This document shows, piece after piece, positions 17,176 through 25,658 of a stretch of DNA of 64,000 nucleotides. The stretch is taken from positions 1 through 64,000 of the forward strand of contig JBDSLR010000020.1 of the NCBI GenBank assembly GCA_039916305.1, read 5' to 3'. The DNA is from JACMLD01 sp039916305. Lineage in GTDB: Bacteria; Bacteroidota; Bacteroidia; Chitinophagales; Chitinophagaceae. Under the pieces are notes generated by a model, which saw only the letters and a program-made list of their open reading frames with translations, was not told the DNA's origin and ran no database searches. Positions within the stretch are counted from its first letter, which is position 1. Each line of letters begins with the position of its first letter. The position numbers and the translations under genes are program-made.

Positions 17176-18084
17176 ATGAAGAACAATTTTCCTGTTATCG
17201 TACTTATTGCGCTTTGCGGATTGTTTTTTACCTGCTGCAACAGCAAGAATGATCTTGTTACTGCCGGCCGCATCAGCGACTATACCAACCTTGCCGTTGG
17301 AAAATACATCACCTATAGCCTTGATTCCACTATCACCCTTCCCTTTGGAACAGGCTTTACCAGGGTTTCTTACGTTGTTAAAGACAGCATTGAGGCGTTG
17401 ATTACAGATAACCTCAACCGCCCCGCTTACCGTATTGTACGCTATGTATGGGACGTGCCCACGCAAAAATGGAATAACAGCAATACGTTTATGGCCATTC
17501 AGACAAGCAATTCATTTGAATACGTAGAAAACAATATGCGCCAGACAAGACTGGTAAGTCCTTTGGTTGATAATGTAAGCTGGAAAGGGAATTCATATAT
17601 AGCTTCTTCTCCTTTTAACTTTACATCGGATGATGACAGCTACCTCGACTGGGTATTTTCGTATCAGAATATGGGTATGCCCTTTAAAGCAGGGAGTATG
17701 AATTTTGACACCACCATTACCGTAGTCCAGTACGATTCCACCAATAACAAACCTTTCTATGTAAACAGCCTCAGCAGCTATAGCAGATCTTATGAAGTAT
17801 ATGCAAAAGGGGTAGGCAGAATTTTCCAGGATTTATTCGCCTGGGAGTACCAGACCAGCTATATTACCCGCAACTGTTTAATGATCCGCTGTCTCAACAA
17901 CAAATGCGATACTACCAAAATTAAGTGCGATAGTGACGGCGTCTCCGATGTTAACAATAAAAACTGCGATTCAATTGCCAGGGCGCAATTGGATGCAGGG
18001 GTGCGAGTTGTATGTGATACCATTCCGGGTACCTATTATTATAACGGCTATGGAGTAAAACTTTCTATCATCAATCACAATTAG
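17176..18084 (+). CDS. lipoprotein of unknown function
   Basis: 302 residues. Lipoprotein signal peptide with FFTCC (lipidated Cys at 20 or 21) then NSKND. The mature protein is rich in Tyr, Asn, Ser and Thr and beta-like. The last 75 residues contain eight cysteines (for example NCLMIRCLNNKCDTTKIKCD), which could form disulfides or a metal site. I do not recognise the family. It ends 35 bp before the subtilase gene on the same strand and may be cotranscribed with it. Confidence 0.7.
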   Translation: MKNNFPVIVLIALCGLFFTCCNSKNDLVTAGRISDYTNLAVGKYITYSLDSTITLPFGTGFTRVSYVVKDSIEALITDNLNRPAYRIVRYVWDVPTQKWNNSNTFMAIQTSNSFEYVENNMRQTRLVSPLVDNVSWKGNSYIASSPFNFTSDDDSYLDWVFSYQNMGMPFKAGSMNFDTTITVVQYDSTNNKPFYVNSLSSYSRSYEVYAKGVGRIFQDLFAWEYQTSYITRNCLMIRCLNNKCDTTKIKCDSDGVSDVNNKNCDSIARAQLDAGVRVVCDTIPGTYYYNGYGVKLSIINHN

Positions 18085-18119
18085 CGCTTTTTCCGTATTT
18101 ACAAGCAAACAGCCACTGC

Positions 18120-19844
18120 ATGAAAAAATATTACCTGGCACTTGTGTTGTGCGCCCTGGCGTTTTCCTTCTCTGCGCGGGCACAGTACAGCCGCTATATC
18201 ATACGCTTAAAAGATAAAAACGGTACCAGTTTCAGTTTCAGCAATCCTGCTGCTTATTTATCTGCCAAAGCACTTGCGCGCAGAACCCGGTATAAAATTG
18301 CCATTGATTCCACTGATTTGCCCATTCGTGCTGCTTACCTTGACAGTATTAAAGCAGTCCCCAATGTAACCATACTGAATGTATCCAGATGGCTGAACCA
18401 GGTATGTATTAAAACCACAGACCCAGCAACTGCAATGGCTAAGATAAACAGCTTTTCTTTTGTAAAAAGCACCAACGCTGTTGCGGTAAGAATAATACAG
18501 CCGCTTGCTGTTGTACCAGGTAAAATAAATGAATACAACCAACAGCCCGTACCGTTGCGTGTAAATGATATTGCGGCTCCTTTTGGTATTGCGGGTATAC
18601 TGGATGTATATAATTACGGGGGAAATGCGGGCCAGGTACATATTCATGAAGGCGAATACCTGCACAATCTTGGTTTCCATGGCGAAGGCGTTACCATTGC
18701 CGTGCTGGATGGTGGTTTTTTCAATTATAAAAGCAATCCTGCTTTTGATAGTATACGACTGCAGAACCAAATATTGGGCGTGTGGGATTATGTAGCCAAT
18801 GAGCAAAGTGTAAATGAAGACGATGGCCATGGTGCATGGTGCCTGTCTGTTATTGCAGCAAACCGGCCCGGTAAGATAGTAGGGACTGCACCCAAGGCAA
18901 AATTCTGGTTGCTGCGTACGGAAGATGTGGCTTCAGAATACCCTGTTGAAGAAGAAAACTGGGTGGCCGCTGCAGAATTTGCTGACAGTGTGGGCGTAGA
19001 TATTATTACTTCATCCCTGGGCTACAGCGATTTTGATGATCATTCTTTTGACCACAGCTATGCACAGCGTGATGGTAAAACTTCCATTGTTAGTATAGGC
19101 GCAAGTATGGCGGTAAAAAAAGGCATACTGGTTACCAACAGCGCTGGCAATTCCGGAACCAGTACAACTGATGCAAAATTTGTTATCTGTCCCGCTGATG
19201 CAGATAGTATATTAACGGTAGGCGCCACAGATGTAAATGGCTCCATTGCGGGCTTTAGCAGCTGGGGACCAAACGGCGCCGGTAAACTAAAACCAAATGT
19301 AGTATCTGTGGGGCAGTCAGCCGTGGTGGCCAATTTAACAACTGGCGAACCCGCTTTCCTCAATGGAACTTCTTTCTCTAACCCAAATATGTGCGGGCTG
19401 GTAGCATGTTTATGGCAGGCTTTTCCGGAATTTACCAATATGGAAGTTATTAACGCACTGCAGAAAAGCGCCAGCAAATATACCAGTCCCGATAACCGCT
19501 ATGGTTATGGCATACCCAATATGCGGATAGCATACCTGGATCTGCAGCAGCAAAGCACCATCAGGAGATACCAGAAAATACTGGGCGATACATGGCTGAA
19601 AGCTTACCCGGTTCCATTCAATGACAACCTCACGGTTTTGGTGAAAGCTCCGCTAACCGGTCATGGCAGTATTCGCCTCACAGATATGAATGGCAAAGCG
19701 CTGGAAATAAAAACAACAGAAGTGCAAGAGGGTACTATATACACGCTGGGTTTTGACCGGTTACAAAAAGTTAGCAGGGGTGTCTATACCATACAATACA
19801 CGGACGGAAAAAATAAAGCTTCTATGCAGGTAGTAAAGCAATAA
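18120..19844 (+). CDS. S8-family (subtilisin-like) serine peptidase with T9SS sorting domain
   Basis: 574 residues. Signal peptide (1-21, ARAQ); an N-terminal prodomain-like region (about 22-130). The catalytic triad is visible: Asp197 in IAVLDGGFF, His237 in EDDGHGAW, Ser418 in NGTSFSNPNM; the oxyanion Asn lies in TNSAGNSGT. The C terminus (about 500-574: KAYPVPFNDNLTV, then GVYTIQYTDGKNKASMQVVK) is a type A T9SS sorting domain, so the protein should cross the outer membrane by the type IX system and be released or surface attached. Likely a secreted protease for nutrition or processing. Confidence 0.92.
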   Translation: MKKYYLALVLCALAFSFSARAQYSRYIIRLKDKNGTSFSFSNPAAYLSAKALARRTRYKIAIDSTDLPIRAAYLDSIKAVPNVTILNVSRWLNQVCIKTTDPATAMAKINSFSFVKSTNAVAVRIIQPLAVVPGKINEYNQQPVPLRVNDIAAPFGIAGILDVYNYGGNAGQVHIHEGEYLHNLGFHGEGVTIAVLDGGFFNYKSNPAFDSIRLQNQILGVWDYVANEQSVNEDDGHGAWCLSVIAANRPGKIVGTAPKAKFWLLRTEDVASEYPVEEENWVAAAEFADSVGVDIITSSLGYSDFDDHSFDHSYAQRDGKTSIVSIGASMAVKKGILVTNSAGNSGTSTTDAKFVICPADADSILTVGATDVNGSIAGFSSWGPNGAGKLKPNVVSVGQSAVVANLTTGEPAFLNGTSFSNPNMCGLVACLWQAFPEFTNMEVINALQKSASKYTSPDNRYGYGIPNMRIAYLDLQQQSTIRRYQKILGDTWLKAYPVPFNDNLTVLVKAPLTGHGSIRLTDMNGKALEIKTTEVQEGTIYTLGFDRLQKVSRGVYTIQYTDGKNKASMQVVKQ

Positions 19845-20005
19845 TGGCATTCGGTATACAGACCTGGGCAAGGTGCGCGGCAGGTGGGCCATGAGTGATC
19901 AATAATAAACTCTTAAATTCTTTTACGTTCAGTGCCTGATAAATGGCAGGTGCTGAATACCTGCTTTCAGCTGTCTGATACGCTAACAAATTCATATACT
20001 TTGTA

Positions 20006-21178
20006 TTATTTCTTCCTCAGTAATGCTGCAAACATAGTGTCTGCTTTATCGGAATAACCTTTCAGCAGTTCCATCTTAACCAGTTCCATTACGTTGTTTT
20101 CCTGTATGAAACTTACCATACCCTCATTTTCTTTTTTAAAAACCGAGCAGGTAATATAGAGAAAAAACCCCCCGTTTTGTAAAGCAGGTATTACAGCGGT
20201 CACAATTTTTTTTTGTAGCTGGTTATAACTGTCAATTTCTTTTTCGTCAAAAAATGTTAAGCGCTCCGGTGATCTCCCCCAGGTACCAGCGCCGGTGCAG
20301 GGTGCATCTGCAATAATAAACTGGAAGCCATGCGGTAAATTTCGTGTACCCGGCTTAGTTAGATCTGCCGGTATGATGGTGTAATTTTTAATGCCGGCTT
20401 CGCCGAACCTTTTTGCAAGGTTTGCCAGCACAGATGGCCGTATATCTGAAACGGTTAAATCAATATTACCCAGTAGATCCTTTGCCAAAATAGATTTGCC
20501 GCCGCTGGCAGCACAGCAGTCCCATGTTACAGGGGTTGAAATACTTTCGCCGGCTATTTGCATGAAGCTGCCAGTACGCTGTGAGCTATAATCCTGGATG
20601 ACCACTTCTTTATTTACCTGCAGCAGTTCATCAATTTTAGTAGTATTTGGCAAGCTGATACAATTGGCAAGCGGCAAATTATAGGCTATGCCGGCCTGTT
20701 GCAATTTGTTAATAACAGCCTGCTGGAAACCGGGCCGGATGCGTAAGAACAGGTCGGGCTGTATCAGGTGTGAAAGATTAAATGCTGCTGCCTGGATGCC
20801 ATCGCTCAGTTGATCAGGAAAAGGAAAAATATGTAAGGATTCAACAGGGATGTGCAGCAGTGTGCATTTTTCTTGCGGCGTGGCATTGATTTTTTCAATC
20901 CATGCTGGCTTAATGGCCGACAGCAATTCATTAGATTGGTCAGAACAAAGAAACAATGCCTGCAGGATGCTTTCTTCCAAAGGCCTGTTTTTTAAGGCGT
21001 TTCCCAACCGGAAATAGCAGTAACAAAGATGGGTAATTTGTTTTCTGTCGCGGGATCCATATTTCTTGTATCGTTTGAAAAACGCTTTGATGAAGAAATG
21101 AAATGGCTGTGCGCCTTTATACAAACCAATAATTTCGACAGCGGTATTCAGGTGAGAGAAATGCTTCATTGGCTGCAA
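20006..21178 (-). CDS. RsmB/NOP-family RNA (cytosine-5) methyltransferase
   Basis: 390 residues. SAM-dependent m5C methyltransferase, probably of 16S rRNA. Motif I region WDCCAASGGKSILAKDL, motif IV ADAPCTGAGTWGRSP with Cys294 (release cysteine) and motif VI YITCSVFKKENE with nucleophile Cys344. The N-terminal 190 residues are poorly conserved and NusB-like helical. An alternative start is Met4. It closes a minus-strand series 12 bp after the polysaccharide deacetylase gene. Confidence 0.88.
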   Translation of the reverse strand: MQPMKHFSHLNTAVEIIGLYKGAQPFHFFIKAFFKRYKKYGSRDRKQITHLCYCYFRLGNALKNRPLEESILQALFLCSDQSNELLSAIKPAWIEKINATPQEKCTLLHIPVESLHIFPFPDQLSDGIQAAAFNLSHLIQPDLFLRIRPGFQQAVINKLQQAGIAYNLPLANCISLPNTTKIDELLQVNKEVVIQDYSSQRTGSFMQIAGESISTPVTWDCCAASGGKSILAKDLLGNIDLTVSDIRPSVLANLAKRFGEAGIKNYTIIPADLTKPGTRNLPHGFQFIIADAPCTGAGTWGRSPERLTFFDEKEIDSYNQLQKKIVTAVIPALQNGGFFLYITCSVFKKENEGMVSFIQENNVMELVKMELLKGYSDKADTMFAALLRKK

Positions 21179-21189
21179 GGTAAAACAAA

Positions 21190-22038
21190 TCAGTTGTCTG
21201 ATCTCAGTTGCCCGCCCGTATGTGTCAACTGGTAGGGACTCATCTGCTCTTCATAATTTTGTATAAAATTTTCTATGGTAGAGAAATCAGCCAGCGTCTG
21301 CAGCCATCCGAGGTAATTGCTTAGTTTATCAAGCAATTGGTTACCGGATATATTCCTGGTATAAAATGGCATGGCTGTATAAGACGAGAGTATTGCATAT
21401 TCCCATGGATGAAAATACAGGCTTAGGTAGCCATCTTTTTTTAACACCTGCAGGCTGCATTGTTTTATAAATGAGAGTGGAAGGTTTTTAAAAGCGAGCC
21501 AGAACAGGGGAATGCGGAGCCGGGGTGTAACGGAAGAAGGCATAATCCATAAATCCTCCTGGCGGAACAAAGTGCGTGGTTGACCCAGATGATTGTACCT
21601 GCCGGGTAGCCAGGTAGGGTTAAGCGATGCATCATACAAATAGCCGGCATCTGCAATTAATTGTTTACTCACAGGTGCCAGTCTTGGCATACGGAACCCG
21701 GAGATGTATTGTCCGGAAATTTCCGCCAGTACCTGGCGGGAAGTTGCAATATCTGTGTCGCTGAAACGGCTGTGGTAAAAAGTATGAGAAGCAATTTCAT
21801 GTGTGGCAGCCAATTCTTTTACCACAGTTTTATTTTGTTGGGCGTAAAACGCGGTAGTAAAAAAAGTTACCGGTATTTGTAAGCGGGTTAACAACGGCAA
21901 CAGGTTGGCCATCCCTGTTTGGGTTACCGCTAACTGTTCCGCTACGGGCAGGGCAGCACCATATTCATTGGGTATGTCAAACTCCTCCAGGTCGAAGCTA
22001 AGCAGTACGCGGTATGGCTGTTTTGAACTCTGCATCAA
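21190..22038 (-). CDS. polysaccharide deacetylase family protein (NodB-like)
   Basis: 282 residues. NodB-like barrel with the metal/catalytic Asp pair region LSFDLEEFD, the H-x3-H motif in HEIASHTFYHS, and FRMPRLAP; the late helix has LYFHPWEYA with a conserved His. No signal peptide, so a cytoplasmic or membrane-peripheral role is likely, deacetylating or otherwise editing a glycan or lipid-linked sugar. Its 5' end overlaps the upstream GT2 gene by 41 bp, a strong sign of translational coupling. Confidence 0.85.
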   Translation of the reverse strand: MMQSSKQPYRVLLSFDLEEFDIPNEYGAALPVAEQLAVTQTGMANLLPLLTRLQIPVTFFTTAFYAQQNKTVVKELAATHEIASHTFYHSRFSDTDIATSRQVLAEISGQYISGFRMPRLAPVSKQLIADAGYLYDASLNPTWLPGRYNHLGQPRTLFRQEDLWIMPSSVTPRLRIPLFWLAFKNLPLSFIKQCSLQVLKKDGYLSLYFHPWEYAILSSYTAMPFYTRNISGNQLLDKLSNYLGWLQTLADFSTIENFIQNYEEQMSPYQLTHTGGQLRSDN

Positions 22039-22789
22039 AACGTCTTAATAATAATAATTGATCTTTCAATAGCAAACGGCAAAAATTGCTGGTTTCTTTT
22101 ATATAAACGGCGGATGACATACTGGTAAAAGAAATGTCATCCCTTAGTGTTACGGGCAATGCCTCTATACGGATATTGCTGTAAGAACTGGCCAGCCAGA
22201 TAAACTCCGTATCAAATAAAAACCTGTTGATATTCGTTTGCAGCAATAGCTCGCGCCCAATTAAATTAATACCTTTTAAACCCGACTGGACATCTTTATA
22301 AGGCAGGTTTAATAAGGTTTTGTTAAGCCAGTTGCAGGCATTAGAGGCAATTCTGCGCAACAAAGAAAGCTTTTGGTTGTAGTCTGCTTCACGTACGCCC
22401 ATTACCACTTCAGTTCCGCCCCGGTTTAAGATATGATAAACGCTGCAAATGTCCGCAACAGTATAGGGAAAATCAATATCCGTATATATCACATGGGGGG
22501 CCTGGGCGGCTTCAACGCCTCTTCTTACCGCATACCCCTTACCCATATTGGTATTATAGGAAATGAATTTGAAGTGCGGACAACGCCTGCTGAGAAATCT
22601 TTTAGAGGCAGCTGTTGCAGGCTTCGGGGATCCGTCATTCACCACAATTATCTCTACTTGTGTGTCGGCGGGAAGGCTGTTTTTAATTTCCTGGTAATGG
22701 TTGGCAACGGTTAAATGCCAGCCGGGTTTAGGGTTATAGCAAGGCAATACAATGCTCAGATTGAGCCTTGCGGTTCTCAATTGGTTCAT
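21998..22789 (-). CDS. glycosyltransferase family 2
   Basis: 263 residues. GT-A fold with SIVLPCYNPKPGW at the N terminus, EIIVVNDGSPKP, GKGYAVRRGVEAAQ and the metal-binding D-x-D in YTDIDFPY. The pattern is close to the dolichyl/polyprenyl-phosphate sugar synthase branch of GT2, except that no C-terminal TM helices are present. Likely transfers a sugar to a polyprenyl-phosphate or to a glycan intermediate. Overlaps the deacetylase gene; the polytopic GT87-type gene lies just upstream, and such integral enzymes use polyprenyl-phosphate sugars. Confidence 0.87.
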   Translation of the reverse strand: MNQLRTARLNLSIVLPCYNPKPGWHLTVANHYQEIKNSLPADTQVEIIVVNDGSPKPATAASKRFLSRRCPHFKFISYNTNMGKGYAVRRGVEAAQAPHVIYTDIDFPYTVADICSVYHILNRGGTEVVMGVREADYNQKLSLLRRIASNACNWLNKTLLNLPYKDVQSGLKGINLIGRELLLQTNINRFLFDTEFIWLASSYSNIRIEALPVTLRDDISFTSMSSAVYIKETSNFCRLLLKDQLLLLRRFDAEFKTAIPRTA

Positions 22790-22960
22790 TTAGGGGGGTG
22801 TTTTATATTAGCACTCTAAAGATACAGATACGAATATTGAATTTTAATGTTTTTTTAATAATAGAATTAAAATCATTGTTTAGACACGAAACAATTTTTT
22901 CGCTAAAATATTGAAAAACAATACTTTAGTATGAATAGTACGACTACGGTGTATTAAAAT

Positions 22961-24115
22961 TTATTGGGAAACTTGTTTTGAAACAATTAATTTTTTTGCA
23001 TCAGAAAAGAGCTGATACTGCAGATAGAGATAGAAAAGCGTGAAAGGATATATTTTCAGGTGGTAGTCTCTGAAAACTTGATGAAAAATAGCAGGAAACA
23101 GGTCAGACGGCAGCACGTAAACCAGCAGCATAAGAACAGCGGCGATATAAATATTTTTTCGGTGATACCCCAGCAGCGCAAACCAATAAGCAAAGCCAGT
23201 GATTGCCAGCTGGTAGGTAGGTGATTCCGCCGCACGGTTAAACAACACAACCCATACAAAAAGGTAGCAGCATAAGAGCCCACGGAAATGAAAATTATTC
23301 CGTACCGCGGCGTAACGCACGGACGGTGCCACACTGAGTAAAAGAAGAAGAAAGCCCGCCAGCGTAATATACAGTTCATGGCTATGGGTATGGCCAAAAA
23401 CACCTATGAGTGAAATGCTTTCTTTGATGCCATCGCTGCTAATCATCTGAAACCAGTCAGTATACAGCGTTATTGTTTCATTGAACGATACAAATAACAA
23501 GGGCAGGGCGGTAATTAAAACCACCCATAAAAATGCGTAGCTGGTAAATTTTAGTTTGCCCGGGTACAATATAAAAAGCAAGCCTACAATGCCGCCATAC
23601 CCTTTTATGCAAAATGCCATCGCCGTAAACAGGGCAGCCCATATCAGCGCGCCTTTCTCAAAATAGATAAAGGTCAGCAGCATGAGTGAAACAAGAAAAA
23701 TATTTGTTTGGGCATACTGGAGGTTGTTTATCAATTCCGGTAAGGCCAGCAAAAGCATTGTTTTTTTCGCCGCATCGGTTATCCCAGGCAGCAGCATAAT
23801 TGCCCTTACAAAAACAAGCGTACTCAGGCAGGTCCACAACCACAGGGCCAACGGTGCCGGTAATAACGCAAAAGGCATAAACAAAACAGTAAACGAAGGG
23901 TAGTAGAGAAAGAAATCGTAGTACGCGTCCGGATAACTGCTGTACAGAGGCTGGTGTGCCAGCAGGTGTAATGATGAATAGCGGAAGATCGTAAAATTAT
24001 TACTCTTGCCATGCAGCAGTTGTATACAGGTAATAATCGTAACGATGGCAATAACAGGGATTACCCATTTTCTCCATGCGCCCTGCTCATATAAAGTAAC
24101 TACGTTTTTTGCCAC
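22961..24115 (-). CDS. GT87/DUF2029-like polytopic membrane glycosyltransferase
   Basis: 384 residues with about 9-11 hydrophobic segments. The first periplasmic loop contains FTIFRYSSLHLLAHQPLY and then DAYYDFFLYYPSFTVLFMPF, matching GT-C fold mannosyltransferases of family 87 (D-F-x-x-[YF] with L-Y then Y-P-P-x-x). A polyprenyl-phosphate-linked sugar donor is expected, with transfer at the periplasmic side. The start codon is only 12 bp beyond the T-run of a hairpin terminator after odhB. Confidence 0.75.
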   Translation of the reverse strand: MAKNVVTLYEQGAWRKWVIPVIAIVTIITCIQLLHGKSNNFTIFRYSSLHLLAHQPLYSSYPDAYYDFFLYYPSFTVLFMPFALLPAPLALWLWTCLSTLVFVRAIMLLPGITDAAKKTMLLLALPELINNLQYAQTNIFLVSLMLLTFIYFEKGALIWAALFTAMAFCIKGYGGIVGLLFILYPGKLKFTSYAFLWVVLITALPLLFVSFNETITLYTDWFQMISSDGIKESISLIGVFGHTHSHELYITLAGFLLLLLSVAPSVRYAAVRNNFHFRGLLCCYLFVWVVLFNRAAESPTYQLAITGFAYWFALLGYHRKNIYIAAVLMLLVYVLPSDLFPAIFHQVFRDYHLKIYPFTLFYLYLQYQLFSDAKKLIVSKQVSQ

Positions 24116-24126
24116 CCTGGATAGTT

Positions 24127-24174
24127 AAAAAATGATTGCCTGTTACTGCCGGCTTGCGTCAAATAACAGGCAAT
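24127..24174 (-). terminator. Rho-independent terminator after odhB
   Basis: Perfect 11-bp stem ATTGCCTGTTA/TAACAGGCAAT (24135-24145 with 24164-24174), 18-nt loop. On the minus strand it is followed by a run of six T (24127-24132). It lies 84 bp after the odhB stop and only 12 bp before the next gene's start. Confidence 0.7.
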
Positions 24175-24257
24175 GTATAATGTACAAACTAATCTTGTTT
24201 TCTTACATGGTCAGGGCTATATGCCGTCAGCATCCTTCAGGCTTAACATAGCTATGT

Positions 24258-25502
24258 TTATAATTCAAGCAATGTTTTTACAGGGTCTTTACCAAACAGC
24301 AGCAGGTCCGGATTTTCAAGTAATTCTTTTACCCTTACAAGAAAGCTTACGGATTCGCGCCCGTCAATAATACGGTGATCATAACTGAGTGCCAGGTACA
24401 TCATGGGCTTTATTACTACCTGGCCATTTACTGCCATTGGCCTTTCCTGTATTTTATGCATCCCCAGTATAGCGCTTTGCGGAATATTAATAATGGGTGT
24501 GCTCATCAGAGATCCAAACACACCTCCATTGGTAATGGTAAAAGTGCCACCCGTCATCTCTTCAATGGTCAGTTTACTTTCTTTTGCTTTGGTAGCCAGC
24601 TCCACTACTTTCTTTTCAATCTCTGCCATGCTAAGACTTTCAGCATTGCGTATAACCGGTACCACCAAACCCCGTGGTGCAGATACCGCAATAGAAATAT
24701 CGCAGTAATCGTGGTAAAGAATTGAGTCGCCATCGATATAAGCATTTACGGAAGGCCATTCTTTCAGGGCAAAGCAAACCGCTTTGGTAAAAAAGCTCAT
24801 AAAGCCCAGGTTAACGCCGTGTTTCTTATTGAATCCTTCTTTATACTTTGTACGCAAATCCATGATGGCTTTCATATCCACTTCGTTAAAAGTGGTAAGC
24901 ATGGCCGTGGTATTTTTTGCTTCTACCAGGCGGCGACTGATGGTCTTGCGCAGGTTGCTCATTTTTTCCGGCTTTTCACTCCGGCTAAACATCGCTGCGC
25001 CAGGCTTGCGGCCAGGATTGCTTAATGCGGCCAGCACATCATCTTTCAAAATTTTACCACCCGCACCAGAAGCAGTGATGGTAGAAGGATTTACTTTTTT
25101 ATCAGCAATAATGGCTGATGCAACCGGTGTTGCCCTTACGGCGGCATCCGGCGTTGCAGCTGGTTTTGCTTCTTCAGCTGCGGGTTTCTTTTCTTCTGCT
25201 TTTTGTATTGGTGCAGCACTGGCAGCCTGGCTTTTTACTTCCGGCTCAGCACTTCCGGCTGGCTTGGCAGCTGTTTCATCAATAGATGCCAGGGTATCAC
25301 CAATTTTCAATGTATCACCTTCCTTGGCAGCTGTTTTTAATATACCTGCTTTTTCAGCATTCACTTCAAAAGTTGCTTTTTCACTTTCCAGTTCTGCTAT
25401 CACTTCGTCCCGCTCCACATAATCACCATCGTTTTTGGTCCATTTTAATAGGGTTACCTCACTAATGGATTCACCAACTGTTGGAACTTTTATATCGATC
25501 AT
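24258..25502 (-). CDS. sucB: 2-oxoglutarate dehydrogenase E2, dihydrolipoyllysine succinyltransferase
   Basis: 414 residues. Lipoyl domain 1-80 with lipoyl Lys42 in ESEKATFEV; an Ala/Pro/Lys-rich hinge; an E1/E3-binding domain at about 130-165 (VASAIIADKKVNPS, GAGGKILKDDV); a catalytic domain at about 190-414 with His376 and Asp380 in LSYDHRIIDGRES. The lipoyl and catalytic motifs are those of succinyltransferase rather than pyruvate E2. Transfers the succinyl group to CoA in the TCA cycle. odhA lies 156 bp upstream on the same strand; the E3 subunit gene is not in the window. Confidence 0.95.
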   Translation of the reverse strand: MIDIKVPTVGESISEVTLLKWTKNDGDYVERDEVIAELESEKATFEVNAEKAGILKTAAKEGDTLKIGDTLASIDETAAKPAGSAEPEVKSQAASAAPIQKAEEKKPAAEEAKPAATPDAAVRATPVASAIIADKKVNPSTITASGAGGKILKDDVLAALSNPGRKPGAAMFSRSEKPEKMSNLRKTISRRLVEAKNTTAMLTTFNEVDMKAIMDLRTKYKEGFNKKHGVNLGFMSFFTKAVCFALKEWPSVNAYIDGDSILYHDYCDISIAVSAPRGLVVPVIRNAESLSMAEIEKKVVELATKAKESKLTIEEMTGGTFTITNGGVFGSLMSTPIINIPQSAILGMHKIQERPMAVNGQVVIKPMMYLALSYDHRIIDGRESVSFLVRVKELLENPDLLLFGKDPVKTLLEL

Positions 25503-25658
25503 AATAATCTTTTATTTTGTTTGCCGCAGGTTCGCAGATTTACTGTTTTTGATCTTCGGTTGCTGCAAATTCGGTATTTATTGTTAATATATTATTCTAT
25601 GGCCCGGAATACGGGATACAGGTAATCAAAAAACACGCTGCTACCCTGCGCAATATCT

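Noticed and set aside
19920..19970. Hairpin CAGTGCCTG/CAGGTGCTG after the subtilase gene, as a terminator
   Set aside because: It needs two G-U pairs and no T-run follows.
24784..25422. 212-codon open frame opposite sucB
   Set aside because: Antisense shadow of the Ala/Lys-rich hinge; its Ala/Ser composition is what the complement of that linker would give.
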